Below the pieces are notes generated by a model. It did not search any database. It was not told the DNA's origin and saw only the letters and a list, made by a program, of their open reading frames with translations. Positions 1-40,837 of a DNA stretch of 64,000 nucleotides are shown piece after piece (positions within the stretch are counted from its first letter, which is position 1; each line of letters opens with the position of its first letter). The position numbers and the translations under genes are program-made. The stretch lies in assembly GCA_965153355.1 (NCBI GenBank), contig OZ231127.1, positions 64,728,001-64,792,000 on the forward strand. The letters are read 5' to 3'. Source of the DNA: Flaccisagitta enflata. Its lineage: Eukaryota; Chaetognatha; Sagittoidea; Aphragmophora.

Positions 1-756
1 TTCTTTCCTCTTCCTTTCAACAACTTCCTTAATCTCTCATTTATTCATTCAACTCATTCATTCATTCATTAATTCATTCATTCATTCATTCATTCATTCA
101 TTCATTCATTCATTCATTCATTTTTTCATCGATTCTTTCATTCGCTCATTCATTGATTCCTTCATGTGTACTAAACGTTCCTTACGTTGTTTGCAGAAGG
201 AAAATAATTTTGCAGTTTGCTGATGATAAACGGACTTCCGCTCCATCATGATTCATGCAAAACATGCCTTCCCAATCCGCAATTCTGTCATTTCCACAAA
301 TATTTTCTCTGCTCTGTCTCTTTGCCTAAATAATTCAAAGCGCAAAATGTTTATCGAAATCGTCGATCAGCAAAGTGGAAGTTCTACTCCCAATTCTTCA
401 TCCTCTACTTTTTTTTCTCTTGATTACAAAAGGGGAGCTGATCGAGATTTTTTTTTCTTGTCTTTTTTTTTTGCAGTTCAGATTCCATCAATGCGAGAGA
501 AAAAAAATATATTTCATCGATGACATGACTGAACTAAGACACTTCCGGATCTCATAATCTCATAACATGGACGATATTTCATTAAATTCCAATCAGCATG
601 TAATTGAATGAAATGGGGTCGAAATGCGCTCCCGTTGGAACGTCTAACGATTGCGTCACCGTCACCGATGTTCGCAGGCGTGTTTAAGCGCATGTGGAAA
701 ACATCGAACGATCTTCGATTGCGTAACGCCGCACTTCGCGCCAACATTTCTCCAGG
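1..756. other. 5' flank of gene A with (ATTC)n tract
   Basis: A tetranucleotide ATTC repeat runs from about 41 to 122. No coding exon is recognised. The sequence just before 757 reads as a pyrimidine-rich 3' splice site (AG at 754-755), so an unseen upstream non-coding or coding exon of gene A may lie in or beyond this stretch. Confidence 0.5.
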
Positions 757-17200
<16,444 letters not shown>

Positions 17201-17961
17201 CTAGGACAACCCTGGCCTTAATAGTCGCGGACCTCTGGGCAGGGGCGGAAAACACCAAAAAAAGAATTTTATAACGGTTAGACTTATAGACTGGCTGACT
17301 GGCCAAAAGACTGACAGACCAAAAAATGACCGCGACAAACAATAAAGACCAGATTCAAAGTTTTGCTTTGATGCCAATGGGCAAGGGATGTGACATTTAG
17401 GAGGGCAGGCCTGGCAGGAGGAGGAGCTACGCAAAATTAGTGGTTATTCTTTTTTTTCTCCAAAATTGTGGGAAAATTGACCACCTCAATTTTCTGAGGA
17501 GGATCTCCCGCTATATGTTCCATGTATATCACACATATGCTAACAATAAGCTAATTCTGCTAATTGCTTTTTATTCATCAGAACGACCAACCATTATTGT
17601 TATTGATTAGATGGTTTGCCCTCAGTTTCGGTAGTCAATTGTACTATAATGGGCTCAATTTTCACTTCAAAGAGGACGTCAGAATAAGTCGCTAAGTAAA
17701 ATAGATTGGGATTGACTTTTTGGTCTCTGTGCCTGGTTTCCACTTATCGAAACAATCGGGGAGCTATTTGATTGTTTGATTTGTTTGCTTTGGTTTTGTT
17801 ATCCTAGTTCCAATGTTGATCCAAATCATTAATGCCCTTTAGGGGTTTTTCAAGGGATTTTCAATTTAGGGAATGTCATGGAGGAATTGTTTGACGAAAA
17901 AATCTACCGGCGCAATTTCAAAGGAGAAAAGAAGGAGAGAGAACATGCAGAGAAGCGCAAG

Positions 17962-17964
<3 letters not shown>

Positions 17965-18055
<91 letters not shown>

Positions 18056-18174
18056 GGCAAGAAGAGAGAGAGAAGAAGAAAAGGAAAGAAGAAGAGAAAA
18101 GAGAAGAGAAAGAGAAAAGAAAGGAAAAGAGAAAAGAAAGGAAGACAGACGGAAAGAAAGAAAGAAAGAAAGAA

Positions 18175-18245
<71 letters not shown>

Positions 18246-18295
18246 AAAAAAGAAAAAAAGAAAGAAAGGAAAAAAAAGGAAGAAAGAAAGACAAG

Positions 18296-18377
<82 letters not shown>

Positions 18378-18436
18378 CAGACAGACACACAGACAGATAG
18401 ACAGAGAGACAAAGAGACAGACAGACACACAGACAG
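17965..18436. repeat. Compound purine microsatellite (GA, AAAG, ACAG)
   Basis: GA runs flank an AAAG and ACAG block. The whole is almost pure purine on the plus strand, so frames through it are low-complexity artefacts. Confidence 0.95.
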
Positions 18437-19246
18437 ACAGTGAGAAAGAGAAAGAGAGAGAATGACAGCGCATATCGATTTCACTGGCTCCAATTCGTTA
18501 GCATAGCCATTTCATGACTGCATTTCGGCACATGCATCATCCTTCGTCTCTTCCGTTTTGCAATTTCGTCAACCCGACTTTCTAGATGGCTATCTGGAAT
18601 TTTGCGCTTTTTTTTCTTCCTCGTTTTGATATCATGGCATGCACGGAGTTTATGGGTCAGTGGGTCTTGAGATATATGGGTCATGCGGATTATTTTGTGT
18701 GAGAATCCGTCAATCAAACAACGAAGGACTTCTTACTCTGAATATCTCACCAAATATCATAGAATAAATTTACCATGAGGTCGAATTATTGAGACCATCC
18801 TTGTGCTATTTTAACAAAACTCTCAGTCCAGGCAAACCTCAATGCCACACACAGCCCTGTTAGTGTCGGGGTGGAAGGGGGTTTAGCGGTGCTGAATATG
18901 AGCTTGGAGCATTTGATTTTTAGGCCTTGTGCATAAAGATTATTTTTCTCTTCCACAATCATAGTCAAGCAAAAGTTCTTTCAAGAAAAATTGGAGGAAG
19001 TGGGAGAAAGTTTTGTTGGTCTTGCGACTCCTTTACCACAGAAAAGTCAGAATTATTCTCTTCTAAAAAAGTCATTCATTAGAAAATAAGTATCCGGAAT
19101 CCTATCAATTACATACATCGTTTATGAATTGCGCGACTCGAATGATCGAAAATCCGCAATGATTTGTTAGAACCGGTTTTTCCCTAATACCCGAATCACG
19201 CTTGCAATTTGAAAACATCCTGATAGTTCTCTCTCTCTCTCTCTTC

Positions 19247-19327
<81 letters not shown>

Positions 19328-20279
19328 AATTTTCAATTATGTCTTATGATGCCCTGATAGTCTGTGACTCAAAGTTCCTTGATATGATGGCCTCGATTGT
19401 TCTTGCCATTATTGTAAGTCAACGCACCGAGAGCCTCCATCATGACAGAATTTTCTGCAATAATCGAATTCAATCATCTTTCGAATAAACAATTTTGACT
19501 TGGCCTTTTTCCTAACCGCTCTGCTCCTTGTGACAGGTTCATCCTCGAGGTTAGCGATACTTTACTGGCCTATAATCTTGTTTTCATTTTTTCATTTAAT
19601 CTTCGCTTTTATTTATCCCGCTTATTTTCTTTCGATAACTTAGATCTTTTATAACGCCGTGATAATTCCCGTTTTCCCCTCGCTTGGGGGTCATCTCTTT
19701 GAGAGTGATAAGTTTGGTCATTCTCATCAAGATTCCATCTTGTTCTGTTCTCATCAATTTTAGTCGCACGCCTTAAATTATCGATCTCATAAGTCAAATG
19801 CAGGAAGACTTGTTTGTGACTCATCATACTACCGTTCTGGTGTTCGCGTTCTCTCAATCTCGCCTTGATTTGTACGATGAAATTGATGAGTTAGCTTTTA
19901 ATATCCCCTCTCGGGCCAATCAATAGTCGAGACCTTTTCCGTTTATTAATCGAATCAATTCAATCCCCAAAGAAAAATAACCTCTGTATGTAAACTCTTT
20001 ATTTTTCACACCCTGGATGAAAAATTTCCTTTTCATTTGGAACGACGGTCGACCCTGAAACGTAATTCTAGTTGCACAATTACTTTTACGCAAACACGAG
20101 AAGAAACCGAAATTTGCCATTTTAATTCGATTTGAACAATTGGGAGTGTTTACTGGCGAAGAAAGTCGGAAGGAAGCTAACTTTCTTTTCTTTTTAAGAT
20201 TTCATTTGGTGAATTTCAGTGATACGCAGAATCAAGCTTAAATTCTTTAAAGGATTTTTTTTTAAAGTAAAAAAAACAA

Positions 20280-20544
20280 AACAAGGCCAACACCTTACAG
20301 TCGCGTGCGGTTGTTAAGACCATTAGACCAAAAGACAAAAAGACTATAAGATAAAAACAATAAGAGATTAAATGTAAATTGACTTAGATTAACTTTAAAA
20401 AAACTTGAAATGGCTTAAAATGACTTAAAATGGCGTAAAACAACAAAAAAAAGCTAAGCGTTTCCGACCGACCGACCGACCGACCGACGGACAGACAGAT
20501 AGACAGACGGACAGAGTGGGTTGTAGAGTCGCGTGCACGCGACT
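20280..20544 (-). mobile_element. HINE/Helentron-like element
   Basis: Plus strand AACAAGGCCAACACC, GTCGCGTGCGG, an AAAATGACTT-type array, (CCGA)n, then AGTCGCGTGCACGCGACT and As. The end palindrome is perfect. Confidence 0.75.
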
Positions 20545-20641
20545 AAAAAAAACAGTCTATTTTTTGATAGAACGTTTCTGCAGAATTAAAAATTAAAGTA
20601 ATTGAATTCTGCCCTAGCAGAAATCAGGTAAGGATAGAAAA

Positions 20642-20874
20642 AACAAGACCAACACCTATAAGTCGCGTGCGAGACTTACATAATGACTAAGAATGACTTA
20701 GAATGATGTAGAATGACTTAGAATGAATTAGAATGACTTAATATACTCTAAAATGACTTAAAATGGCTTAAAGAAATAAAATTGATAAAAAAAGTCTAAG
20801 AGTGATGGATCGACAGAGCGACGGACGGACGGACGGACGGACAAAGCGGGGTGTAGAGTCGCGTGCACGCGACT
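20642..20874 (-). mobile_element. HINE/Helentron-like element
   Basis: Plus strand AACAAGACCAACACCTATAA, GTCGCGTGCGAGAC, an AGAATGACTT array, (GGAC)n, and a terminal AGTCGCGTGCACGCGACT. It is a short version of the giant copy at 22241-23860. Confidence 0.75.
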
Positions 20875-21886
20875 ACAAATGGATATGCATCAACCATCAA
20901 CCACTTTTAAAAATCTATCTGATTTTTTAAGATTTCATATCTTTACCTTAAGAATGGTATTTCTTTTATCCTTGTAATTGACCGCCTGATAATGAAATCA
21001 ACCATTTTCTTCTGAGAGAATGAACTTTCACGACGGAGAACCTTCTCTTGAGATTAATTGATTTACGCGGGATCACTTTCGATGTTTCTTCTCTTTAGAG
21101 CAAAAAGGTCGCGAGCAAAGTGACGTCGTGTGTATTAGTACAAGCAAAATTGGAGGTTGACTGATGACATTTCAGAGGTTGAAATCATTTATCAATCAAA
21201 AATAGATTGTCAAACACGTGCTTTTCGCGCCTAAAAGTATAGATTTACTTGCATTGTTTGAGTCATTGTAGATTGTAGAAATGCATTGCCACATTGCATT
21301 GCCGAGTTATCACATTTTTCCGTGATGGAATGGGCAACTTGGTTTAGGGCAAGTGTGAAAATTTTAAAAAACTCAATTGAAATGTTGCGTATGAAAATAT
21401 CACGATTTTTCTTCAATCGACTTTCTGTTTTTTTCCCGGTCCGATCGCGGGAAAAAAAGATTCTAATGATTCTAATCCTGGCCTCAATTTAATATCTCGT
21501 TGAAATTGATATCAACTTCCCAAACACTTCCTTATCGCCGCGGGATGGGAAAACTGGAAATTGAAATGAAATCTGCTTTTTTTAAAGTTTCTTTCTTTGC
21601 TGGTTTATTGGTAATTCTTTACATCTCATCGCTCTTTTTTCTCTTTCTTTTTTTAAAGTTTACATGATCTATTCTTTCACATTGCAATGTGATCTGATCA
21701 AAAAGTAATGTGTAAAAGAGAAACAATGACGAAGCAACTCTGCCAACTCGAAACTTGTGGGAAAAAATAATTCTTTTAATGAATAGGACTGGAGGAAGAA
21801 AAGAAAACTTTTTTCCCATTCATCTTGATTTTCATCTTCGTCTCTTCCGTCTTCGGACTTGTTTCGTTTCATAAAAGAATTTGAAC

Positions 21887-21894
21887 TATAAAAG
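21887..21894 (+). promoter_or_regulatory. TATA-box candidate of gene B
   Basis: TATAAAAG lies 35 nt before the gene B ATG and is conserved with its surroundings upstream of gene C. A start site about 30 nt downstream would give a very short leader. An overlapping out-of-frame ATG sits at 21922. Confidence 0.45.
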
Positions 21895-21928
21895 AGTTCT
21901 GAGAGAAGAAATCTCTAAATTATGCAAG

Positions 21929-34557
<12,629 letters not shown>

Positions 34558-37500
34558 CGCCAAAATCAAGGATGGCGTGCAAAAATTTTCAGCAAGCTCT
34601 AGAAATTTGCATACGGGACTATTTTTTCATGCTGAAGACAGCCAATTCATCCGTTTTTCAAAATTTTTTTAGCACCCCTTCCAAAAATCGCTTTTTAGGC
34701 CATTTTTTCACTTCAAAACGTCATAACGGGTAAACCGTTCAGGTTGGCTCAACAAAATTTTACATGGTGAAATATGTGATATTTCTTCTGTTACATACCA
34801 AATTTCAGCTTAATCGGTTGAGTAGAAGCGGCGTTATTGGATTTTAAAGTTTAGGTACCTTTTCTCAAAAAAATGCCAAAATTTTGAAAAGGGCTATCCC
34901 TAGGCTAAATGGTTTAACTTCATGCCACAAGATTTTGCATGGCTAAATGAATGATAAAAACCTACTTGCATGTCAAATCTTAGCCATTCGGCCCATATAG
35001 TAGCGGAGATATGAATGTTCAAAGTTGAGCATATTTTTTTGAGAAAAAAACTACAAACTACAAAAAAATGATTTTTTCTCCTCAACGACAAATGCCACTA
35101 ACCTGAAATTTTACATGATAAATAATATGATATTTTTTGAGTTGCCCACAAAATTTGAGTCTAAAAACTCAAATAGAAGCGGAGATATTGTCATTTAAAG
35201 TCTAGGTACCCACTGTTCCAAAAATGCAAAATTTTGAAAAGGGCTATGCTAGGCCAAACAGTTAATACGGTGCATGAAATTTGACGTGGTGATAAGCATT
35301 ATTAATGCCTAATTCCGTGTCAAATCTGAGCTATTAAACCCTTATTAAAACAGAGTTATGAATTTTTAAAGATTTACCATTACTTTTGGAAAAAAAACAA
35401 CAAAAATAGAAAAAGTACCATTACTTCTGAACCATAGTAGCCATGGAGATGAAATTTAACATGATGAATTGTGTGATATTTACGACTCTACATGCCAATT
35501 TTTAGCTATCTAGCTCACACTAAGGCCGATATATAGGCTCTCATAGTCTAAAACCCTCCAGAAAAATGGCTTAAAATGACCATTTTTTCAACTTTTTGGC
35601 CTAAAAACCCAGTTTTAGTTCATCCACTGGTCCTTAATTGGGGATTTTCCTCTGACTGGATCTAATCTATCACTAACCAAAAAAAATTTGATGATTGGAG
35701 ATCTAGAAAGGCTGATATGAAGCCTAACAGAGCAAAAATTTTGTCTGGAAGGCCTGATTTTGGACTGTGTAGACGGATTTAAGGTCTATGAAGGCTGTTT
35801 TGAGATCTAGTGAAGTTGCCCAAAAGCAGGACATGGGTAACAGTCCAAAAGGCCTGATGTCCTGTAGGACACAAGAGTGAAGTTCCTTATATCCTTCTGT
35901 TTGTCTCCATGTCCATCCATCTGTACATTTGTCTGTACGTCCTCACCCGGCTTCTCAGACCCTAATCCATTGTTTTTAGTTGAATGAACGCAAATCTTGG
36001 ACTTGCTGTGTCAGTCTGTCAGTTTATTGGTCAGTCTGTTGGTAACCAAGTCAAAATACAGGTTCTTTAGTCATTTTTAGGCATTAAAAGGTGATTTTAG
36101 GTATTAACAGGTCGCCCAAGGGCAATATGTGGTCAGCGATACCCGTTGCCCTGCTTTGAGTGATTGTGAATTAGGTGAGGAAACAGGGCAGCGGCCAGAA
36201 AGGGACGAAGTCCTGTAAAACACAGGGACTTTCGTTTGTCCTACTGAAGAAGTGGATGAGATGCTAGAGAGGCCTTCACTATTGGTGAACTAAACTGAGG
36301 TCTAGAAGGCTGATAAGGCCTCAGAATGATTAGAAGCTGGAAGGGCCTAACATGAGGCTTGAGAGAGCTGGATTAAGGCTTGAAAGGCCAGAGGACTGAT
36401 TTGAAGCCTGGGAGCAATAAATAGAGGTTTAGATGGCTGATTTGAGGCATGAGAGGCCAGGTTTGAGGCCTGAGAATCTGGATTTGAGGCCTGGAGATTT
36501 GGGATTTGAGGCCTGAGCGGCAGGATTTGAGGCCTAAGAGGAGCCATTTGTGGCCTGAGAGCCAGGATTTGTGGCCTGAGAGGCGGGCCCGGAGGCCTGA
36601 GAGGCCAGATTTGAGTCCTGGGAGGCGGGATTTGAGGACTGAGAGGCTGGATTTGCGGCCTGAGAGTCGGGATTTGAGGCAGGAGAGTCTGGATAAAAGA
36701 CCTGAGAGGCCTAAGCAAAGGGCAGAGAGGCCAGAACTGAGGCCTGAGCAGACGGACAGCAGGAGATCCCGCGTGTGTGCAGGACGCCACGTCCGCCGAG
36801 ACACTTCACCAAAAGGGGATTAAAGGTCATTAGGTAATTTTTGGAAATTCTAGGTCATTATAGATAATCAAGTTATCATAAGTTATTATAGGTAATTATA
36901 AGTATGTAGAGGTACTCAAAGGTAATTTTAAGTCTGGTAATTATATGTATTTATGGGTATTGAACAGGTAGATGCAGGTAATAGGTAATTGTAGTTAGAT
37001 ATAGCCACTTTTTATATTCTTTAGTAATCTTTATTACTAATGTCTTGATTACCCTTTTGTACCCAGCTAGGTTTTTTGTGTATTAGCTGGAAATCAGGTC
37101 AAAGAAGCCCAAATAATCCCTCTCAGACCCAAAATCACACCTCTTTGGCTTTAAATCATTACTCCTAAGCATGTATTGAGCCATCTTTTGCCTGAAAAAA
37201 GCCCAGTTAAGTCTCAAATTTGCCCGTTAGCCTAAAAACTGACCGCAGGGAATATAATAAAAGGCAGGGGGGAGGGGAAATCAAGAGCAACTCCATTGTA
37301 TACACCCCTAAAAAAGAGACAAAATTTCTATGGCCTCAACTGTTGTTATTTACTGTTATTGAACACTAATTTATACCTTCTTCACATCTTGCTAACTTTG
37401 TTGTTGTTTAGGTTAGTTTTGTTCTCACTGTAATTACACATGACTATGGTGGATTGGATAAGATAAGACATCCACATTAAGAACAGAAAAGCTGGTGTTT

Positions 37501-39099
37501 TTCAGTCAAGTATTGCAAATTTGTGTTAAAGAACATAATAGTCACAGTAAAACTTTGATCTTTGTTCCAGCAAAAGAATATAACAATTCAGTTGATGAGT
37601 CACCAAGGGAAAATAAAAAAGTTCATATAAAGCTAACATTTCTGTCAAAGAATAAATTGAGTGGAGAAAAAAATGAATATTCTTTGCAGTTGTAGTTTTT
37701 AAAAGTTCACAGATTTTTTTATCTCCAGGATTACAGGCATTGTTTGAGGTGTTATAGTTTAAGCACAAATGATAAAAGTCTATAGTGATAACTTGGGGAC
37801 TAAGGTCATCAGCCGCCCTACTCCCATCACATAGTCACGGAATTGGAGGTGGATGATCAAACCTTCTTCAAGTCTTGACATATCAATAAGTTTTCCAAGT
37901 AAAAAGAAATAAGTTGAAGGGACTATAAATTTGCATCCATTTTAGGCAGAATTCCATTAGTGGTGGGTCCATAAGAGCGGGATTCAACTGTATTTCCTGA
38001 AACTACTGCAAAATAGCTTTAATTTAAGACCAATCTGCAGCACAATTCATTTAGAAATAAGAACAAAAAGGAAAAGCAAGTACTAATGATAATAGCGTTT
38101 TTTGCTGATCTTGATCAAGTTCAGTTCATCTGTCAAATTATCAATTTTTAGTCGCGTGCATGCAACCTTACACCTTGCCATGTTGGTCGGTCAGTAGGTT
38201 GGTTGGTTGGTCGCTAGGTTGGTCCATCACATATTCAAAATTATAACTTTTTAAGGTTTTTTGAGGTAATTAAAGGTACTCTAGGGTATTTCAGGGTACT
38301 TTAGGGTACTTCAGGGTACTTTAAGTGTAAGTTTTCTTTTAGTACTTAAGGTACTTTAAGGGTACTTTCAGATATTTTGGGTACTTTTGGATATTCATAG
38401 TGACCAGGTATGTTGGGTATGTTTCAAAAATATAAGGAAACTTTGTTTTTTGACTTCAATTACCCCTTACCTCTTTCAACTAGAAAATAGAAGAAAAAGT
38501 GAAGAAAAGAAGTGGGTAGTGAGTAGTTCCATAGGAGTGGAAGGAGGAGTGCAATTCTTGAATAGTTGCAAAAAGTATTAGATGGTCAGCAGTATCTTTG
38601 GCCCCTACATGAGTGTTTGTGAATGTGTGATAGTAAGAGGGGCAGTGGCTCTAAAGCTTTAAGCTTCAAGTTGAGATTTGAGCCTTAAGCTGAGATAGGT
38701 ACCTGGAAGCTGAGTTTTAAACCTGTTAGGGTCATATGGGTCTCCATTACTTTAGTGAAGCATGTTTGGATGATCGATGGAAAACTGAATATGAGTATGT
38801 AAAGGTACTCATAGTAATTCGGTCTGGTAATTATAGTTATTTACGGGTAATTGTAGGTATTACCAGGTAGATGTAACACCCCTCTCAAAATTAAACGAAC
38901 TGGGAAAATGATCAAAATTGAGAGTAAGAATGCATTGAGAAGGCTGAAATTTGACACAGAGATAGCTAAAACATAATATTTTCACAAACCGAGGCCAAAT
39001 AGAGCATTAGCACTAGTGTGTTACCCTGGTTGTGTGCTATGTCATAAACTCTTACTCCAACTAATCCGCCACAATAACAACGGAAAAAGTTTAAAAGTC
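34558..39099. other. Intergenic region between gene B and the LINE
   Basis: 34558-35700 is old degenerate repeat-like AT-rich DNA in which GAAAAGGGCTAT and GTACC motifs recur. A foldback minisatellite element lies at 36114-36780. A fragment ending GTATACACCCCT at 37265-37308 resembles the hAT MITE end at 47351. A truncated HINE start lies at 38150. I see no gene here. Confidence 0.5.
36114..36780. mobile_element. Foldback minisatellite element
   Basis: Outer segment CGCCCAAGGGCAATATGTGG and arm CAGGGCAGCGGCCAGAAAGG, then a GATTTGAGGCCTGAGAGGCC-like array. The right inverted arm is missing, so the copy looks truncated. Confidence 0.5.
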
Positions 39100-39376
39100 G
39101 CTTCTTAGAGTCCAGTCTACCGTAGAGACAACATCTCGCTCCTCGCTCGAATATTTTTCACGGATTATTTTTCGCCGTTTCTGACCAAGAAAAAGACTTA
39201 TCGCGATTCCCAAGGAGAGAAAAACTGTTGTTTTTCTGCCCTACTTCGCTCACCCGCTCGCTTTACCTAGCCTCGGGCTCAACGGATTTTATGTGCTTAT
39301 TCCTATCGGTCATGCATCACATAATTTACTGGACGGAATCAATCTATCTACCTATTGATAAATCAATCTATCAAGC

Positions 39377-40837
39377 ATGTCTTCGTTTTCCGTGAATGAA
39401 GCTCTTTGCTTTGTTGTCACTCAATTTGACAAATTGGATCGCCAAAATCTAATTACCATACTCCATGAGTTTTATACTCGTGAGGAACTTGTAACTGCCA
39501 AACATCATTTGGTTAATCATTGTGAAAAAAGCAATCTCACAAGCTCGATAAACGAATGCAAAAAAAAGTGTGTCGGTACGAATGTCGAACAAAAAGTCGC
39601 AAAAGACATAGTGGACATTTGGGAAGTTGTTGACAACGAAAAAGGCGGGCAACTTAACACGGTATTCGTTGCGGCCAATCCTCTTCGTCTCCCATCTGTC
39701 AATGCAGACAAATACAATCTGCAATTCCTCATCACGTCGATTCTAAAGCTACAAGAGCAGAGTTTTGCTCATCAATCTCAGCTGGAAGCAGTGAACAAGT
39801 CACTCTTGTCCATTCATCATAAACTGCCAATTGCATCAGGGGGGACACCGGGCGCCCTGAAACGCAAACTTTTGGATGCAAACATCCCGTCGTTTGTGCC
39901 AAGACAACGCACAGAAGAACCGTCAGATCCATCGACGCAGTCGGTCTTGGAATCGTTATTAGACTCAGATATCTCGGCGTCGTCTGCATCAACGGCGTCG
40001 TTGGAATCATCTTCGGTCTCGCAGCAGCCCTTCATCGATTCTGCAGCGACTGCTATCCACGCGGCGACGCCGGTTCACGCGGCTACGCCGGTTCTCGGGG
40101 CGACGCCGGTTCACGCGGCGACGCCGGTTCTCGAGGCGACGCCGGTCCACGCGACGACGCCGGTCCACGCGGCGACGCCGGTTCACGCGGCGACGCCGGA
40201 TAACGAGGCGACGCCGGTTTGCGAGGGGACGCCATCTCACACGACGACGCCGTCTCACGCGGCATCGGGAAATCACGTTTCAACGCCGGGCCAAGTGGCG
40301 CCGGGTCACGAGGCGCCGGATCACGCAGCGTCGACTACTGCTGCTGCAGCCGCAGCTGCAAATCGCGGACTTAAAACTCCAGCTGGCCGAAAAAACTCGA
40401 CCTCAACACGACCCAAGTCATTTGCATCGACCATAAAAGATTCAAAGAATTGGAATCTAGGCACTCTTCGTAAACAAAAGAAAATAACGCCGGTGACTGG
40501 ATCAGCAGTCAAAAGTGGTGACGACGACTTAGAAGGAGTCCCTCGTTTTGTCCGTGATTTTTGGGACATTTCAGTCTCTCGATTGAGGGAAGAAACAACG
40601 GCGGAGAAAGTAAAAACTTACCTTCAAAAGCGTGGTATCGAGGTCAAAGATGTTTTCATCTTCACTTCCAAAATCAGAGGCACGAAAGCGGCCAAAGTTC
40701 GAGTCGCGGTGGAACACAAAGATAGAGTCAAAGCTGACTCAATCTGGCCTGAACACGTCAAGGTTGCCGACTGGATCAACTTTAGACAAAGGAAAAAGTC
40801 AACCACTGCAAACAGTGTTAACGATGGCGCTTTATAA
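39377..40837 (+). CDS. LINE ORF1 protein (486 aa)
   Basis: Intact frame from ATG to TAA. The N-terminal half is mixed alpha-helical. Residues about 230-290 are a tandem ATPVHA-type repeat, followed by Ala-rich sequence. The basic C-terminal 100 residues (VPRFVRDFWDISVSRLREET onward) have an alternating strand-helix pattern compatible with the RRM-like nucleic-acid-binding domain common in LINE ORF1 proteins. No CCHC knuckle is seen. The role, binding the element's RNA, is inferred from position. Confidence 0.78.
   Translation: MSSFSVNEALCFVVTQFDKLDRQNLITILHEFYTREELVTAKHHLVNHCEKSNLTSSINECKKKCVGTNVEQKVAKDIVDIWEVVDNEKGGQLNTVFVAANPLRLPSVNADKYNLQFLITSILKLQEQSFAHQSQLEAVNKSLLSIHHKLPIASGGTPGALKRKLLDANIPSFVPRQRTEEPSDPSTQSVLESLLDSDISASSASTASLESSSVSQQPFIDSAATAIHAATPVHAATPVLGATPVHAATPVLEATPVHATTPVHAATPVHAATPDNEATPVCEGTPSHTTTPSHAASGNHVSTPGQVAPGHEAPDHAASTTAAAAAAANRGLKTPAGRKNSTSTRPKSFASTIKDSKNWNLGTLRKQKKITPVTGSAVKSGDDDLEGVPRFVRDFWDISVSRLREETTAEKVKTYLQKRGIEVKDVFIFTSKIRGTKAAKVRVAVEHKDRVKADSIWPEHVKVADWINFRQRKKSTTANSVNDGAL

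Larger units (their letters stand above)
17201..21880. other. Intergenic region between genes A and B
   Basis: Contains fragments of HINE-like elements near 17104 and 17216-17330, purine microsatellites at 17965-18436 (GA, AAAG, ACAG), a CT tract at 19228-19323, and two complete HINE-like elements at 20280-20544 and 20642-20874. Unique stretches at 18480-19227, 19324-20279 and 20875-21880 show no gene I can support. Confidence 0.6.

Noticed and set aside
17866-18493. Several frames of nearly 200 codons on both strands
   Set aside because: They are products of GA, AAAG and ACAG microsatellites, which lack stops by composition.
19600-20120. Minus-strand frames in the A-B intergenic region (19609-19857 and 19920-20120)
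   Set aside because: Short, no splice partners, no recognisable domain or signal; consistent with chance in AT-rich DNA.
20280-20544. Canonical Helitron assignment for the GTCGCG elements
   Set aside because: The terminal hairpin overlaps the CTAA rather than preceding it by about ten bases, there is no 5' TC, and insertion is within T/A runs. The Helentron/HINE variant fits better, though this remains an inference.
37495-37695. 66-codon frame after AATAGTCACAG-like sequence
   Set aside because: AT-rich, no homology to the cluster genes and no splice-site support; left unannotated.
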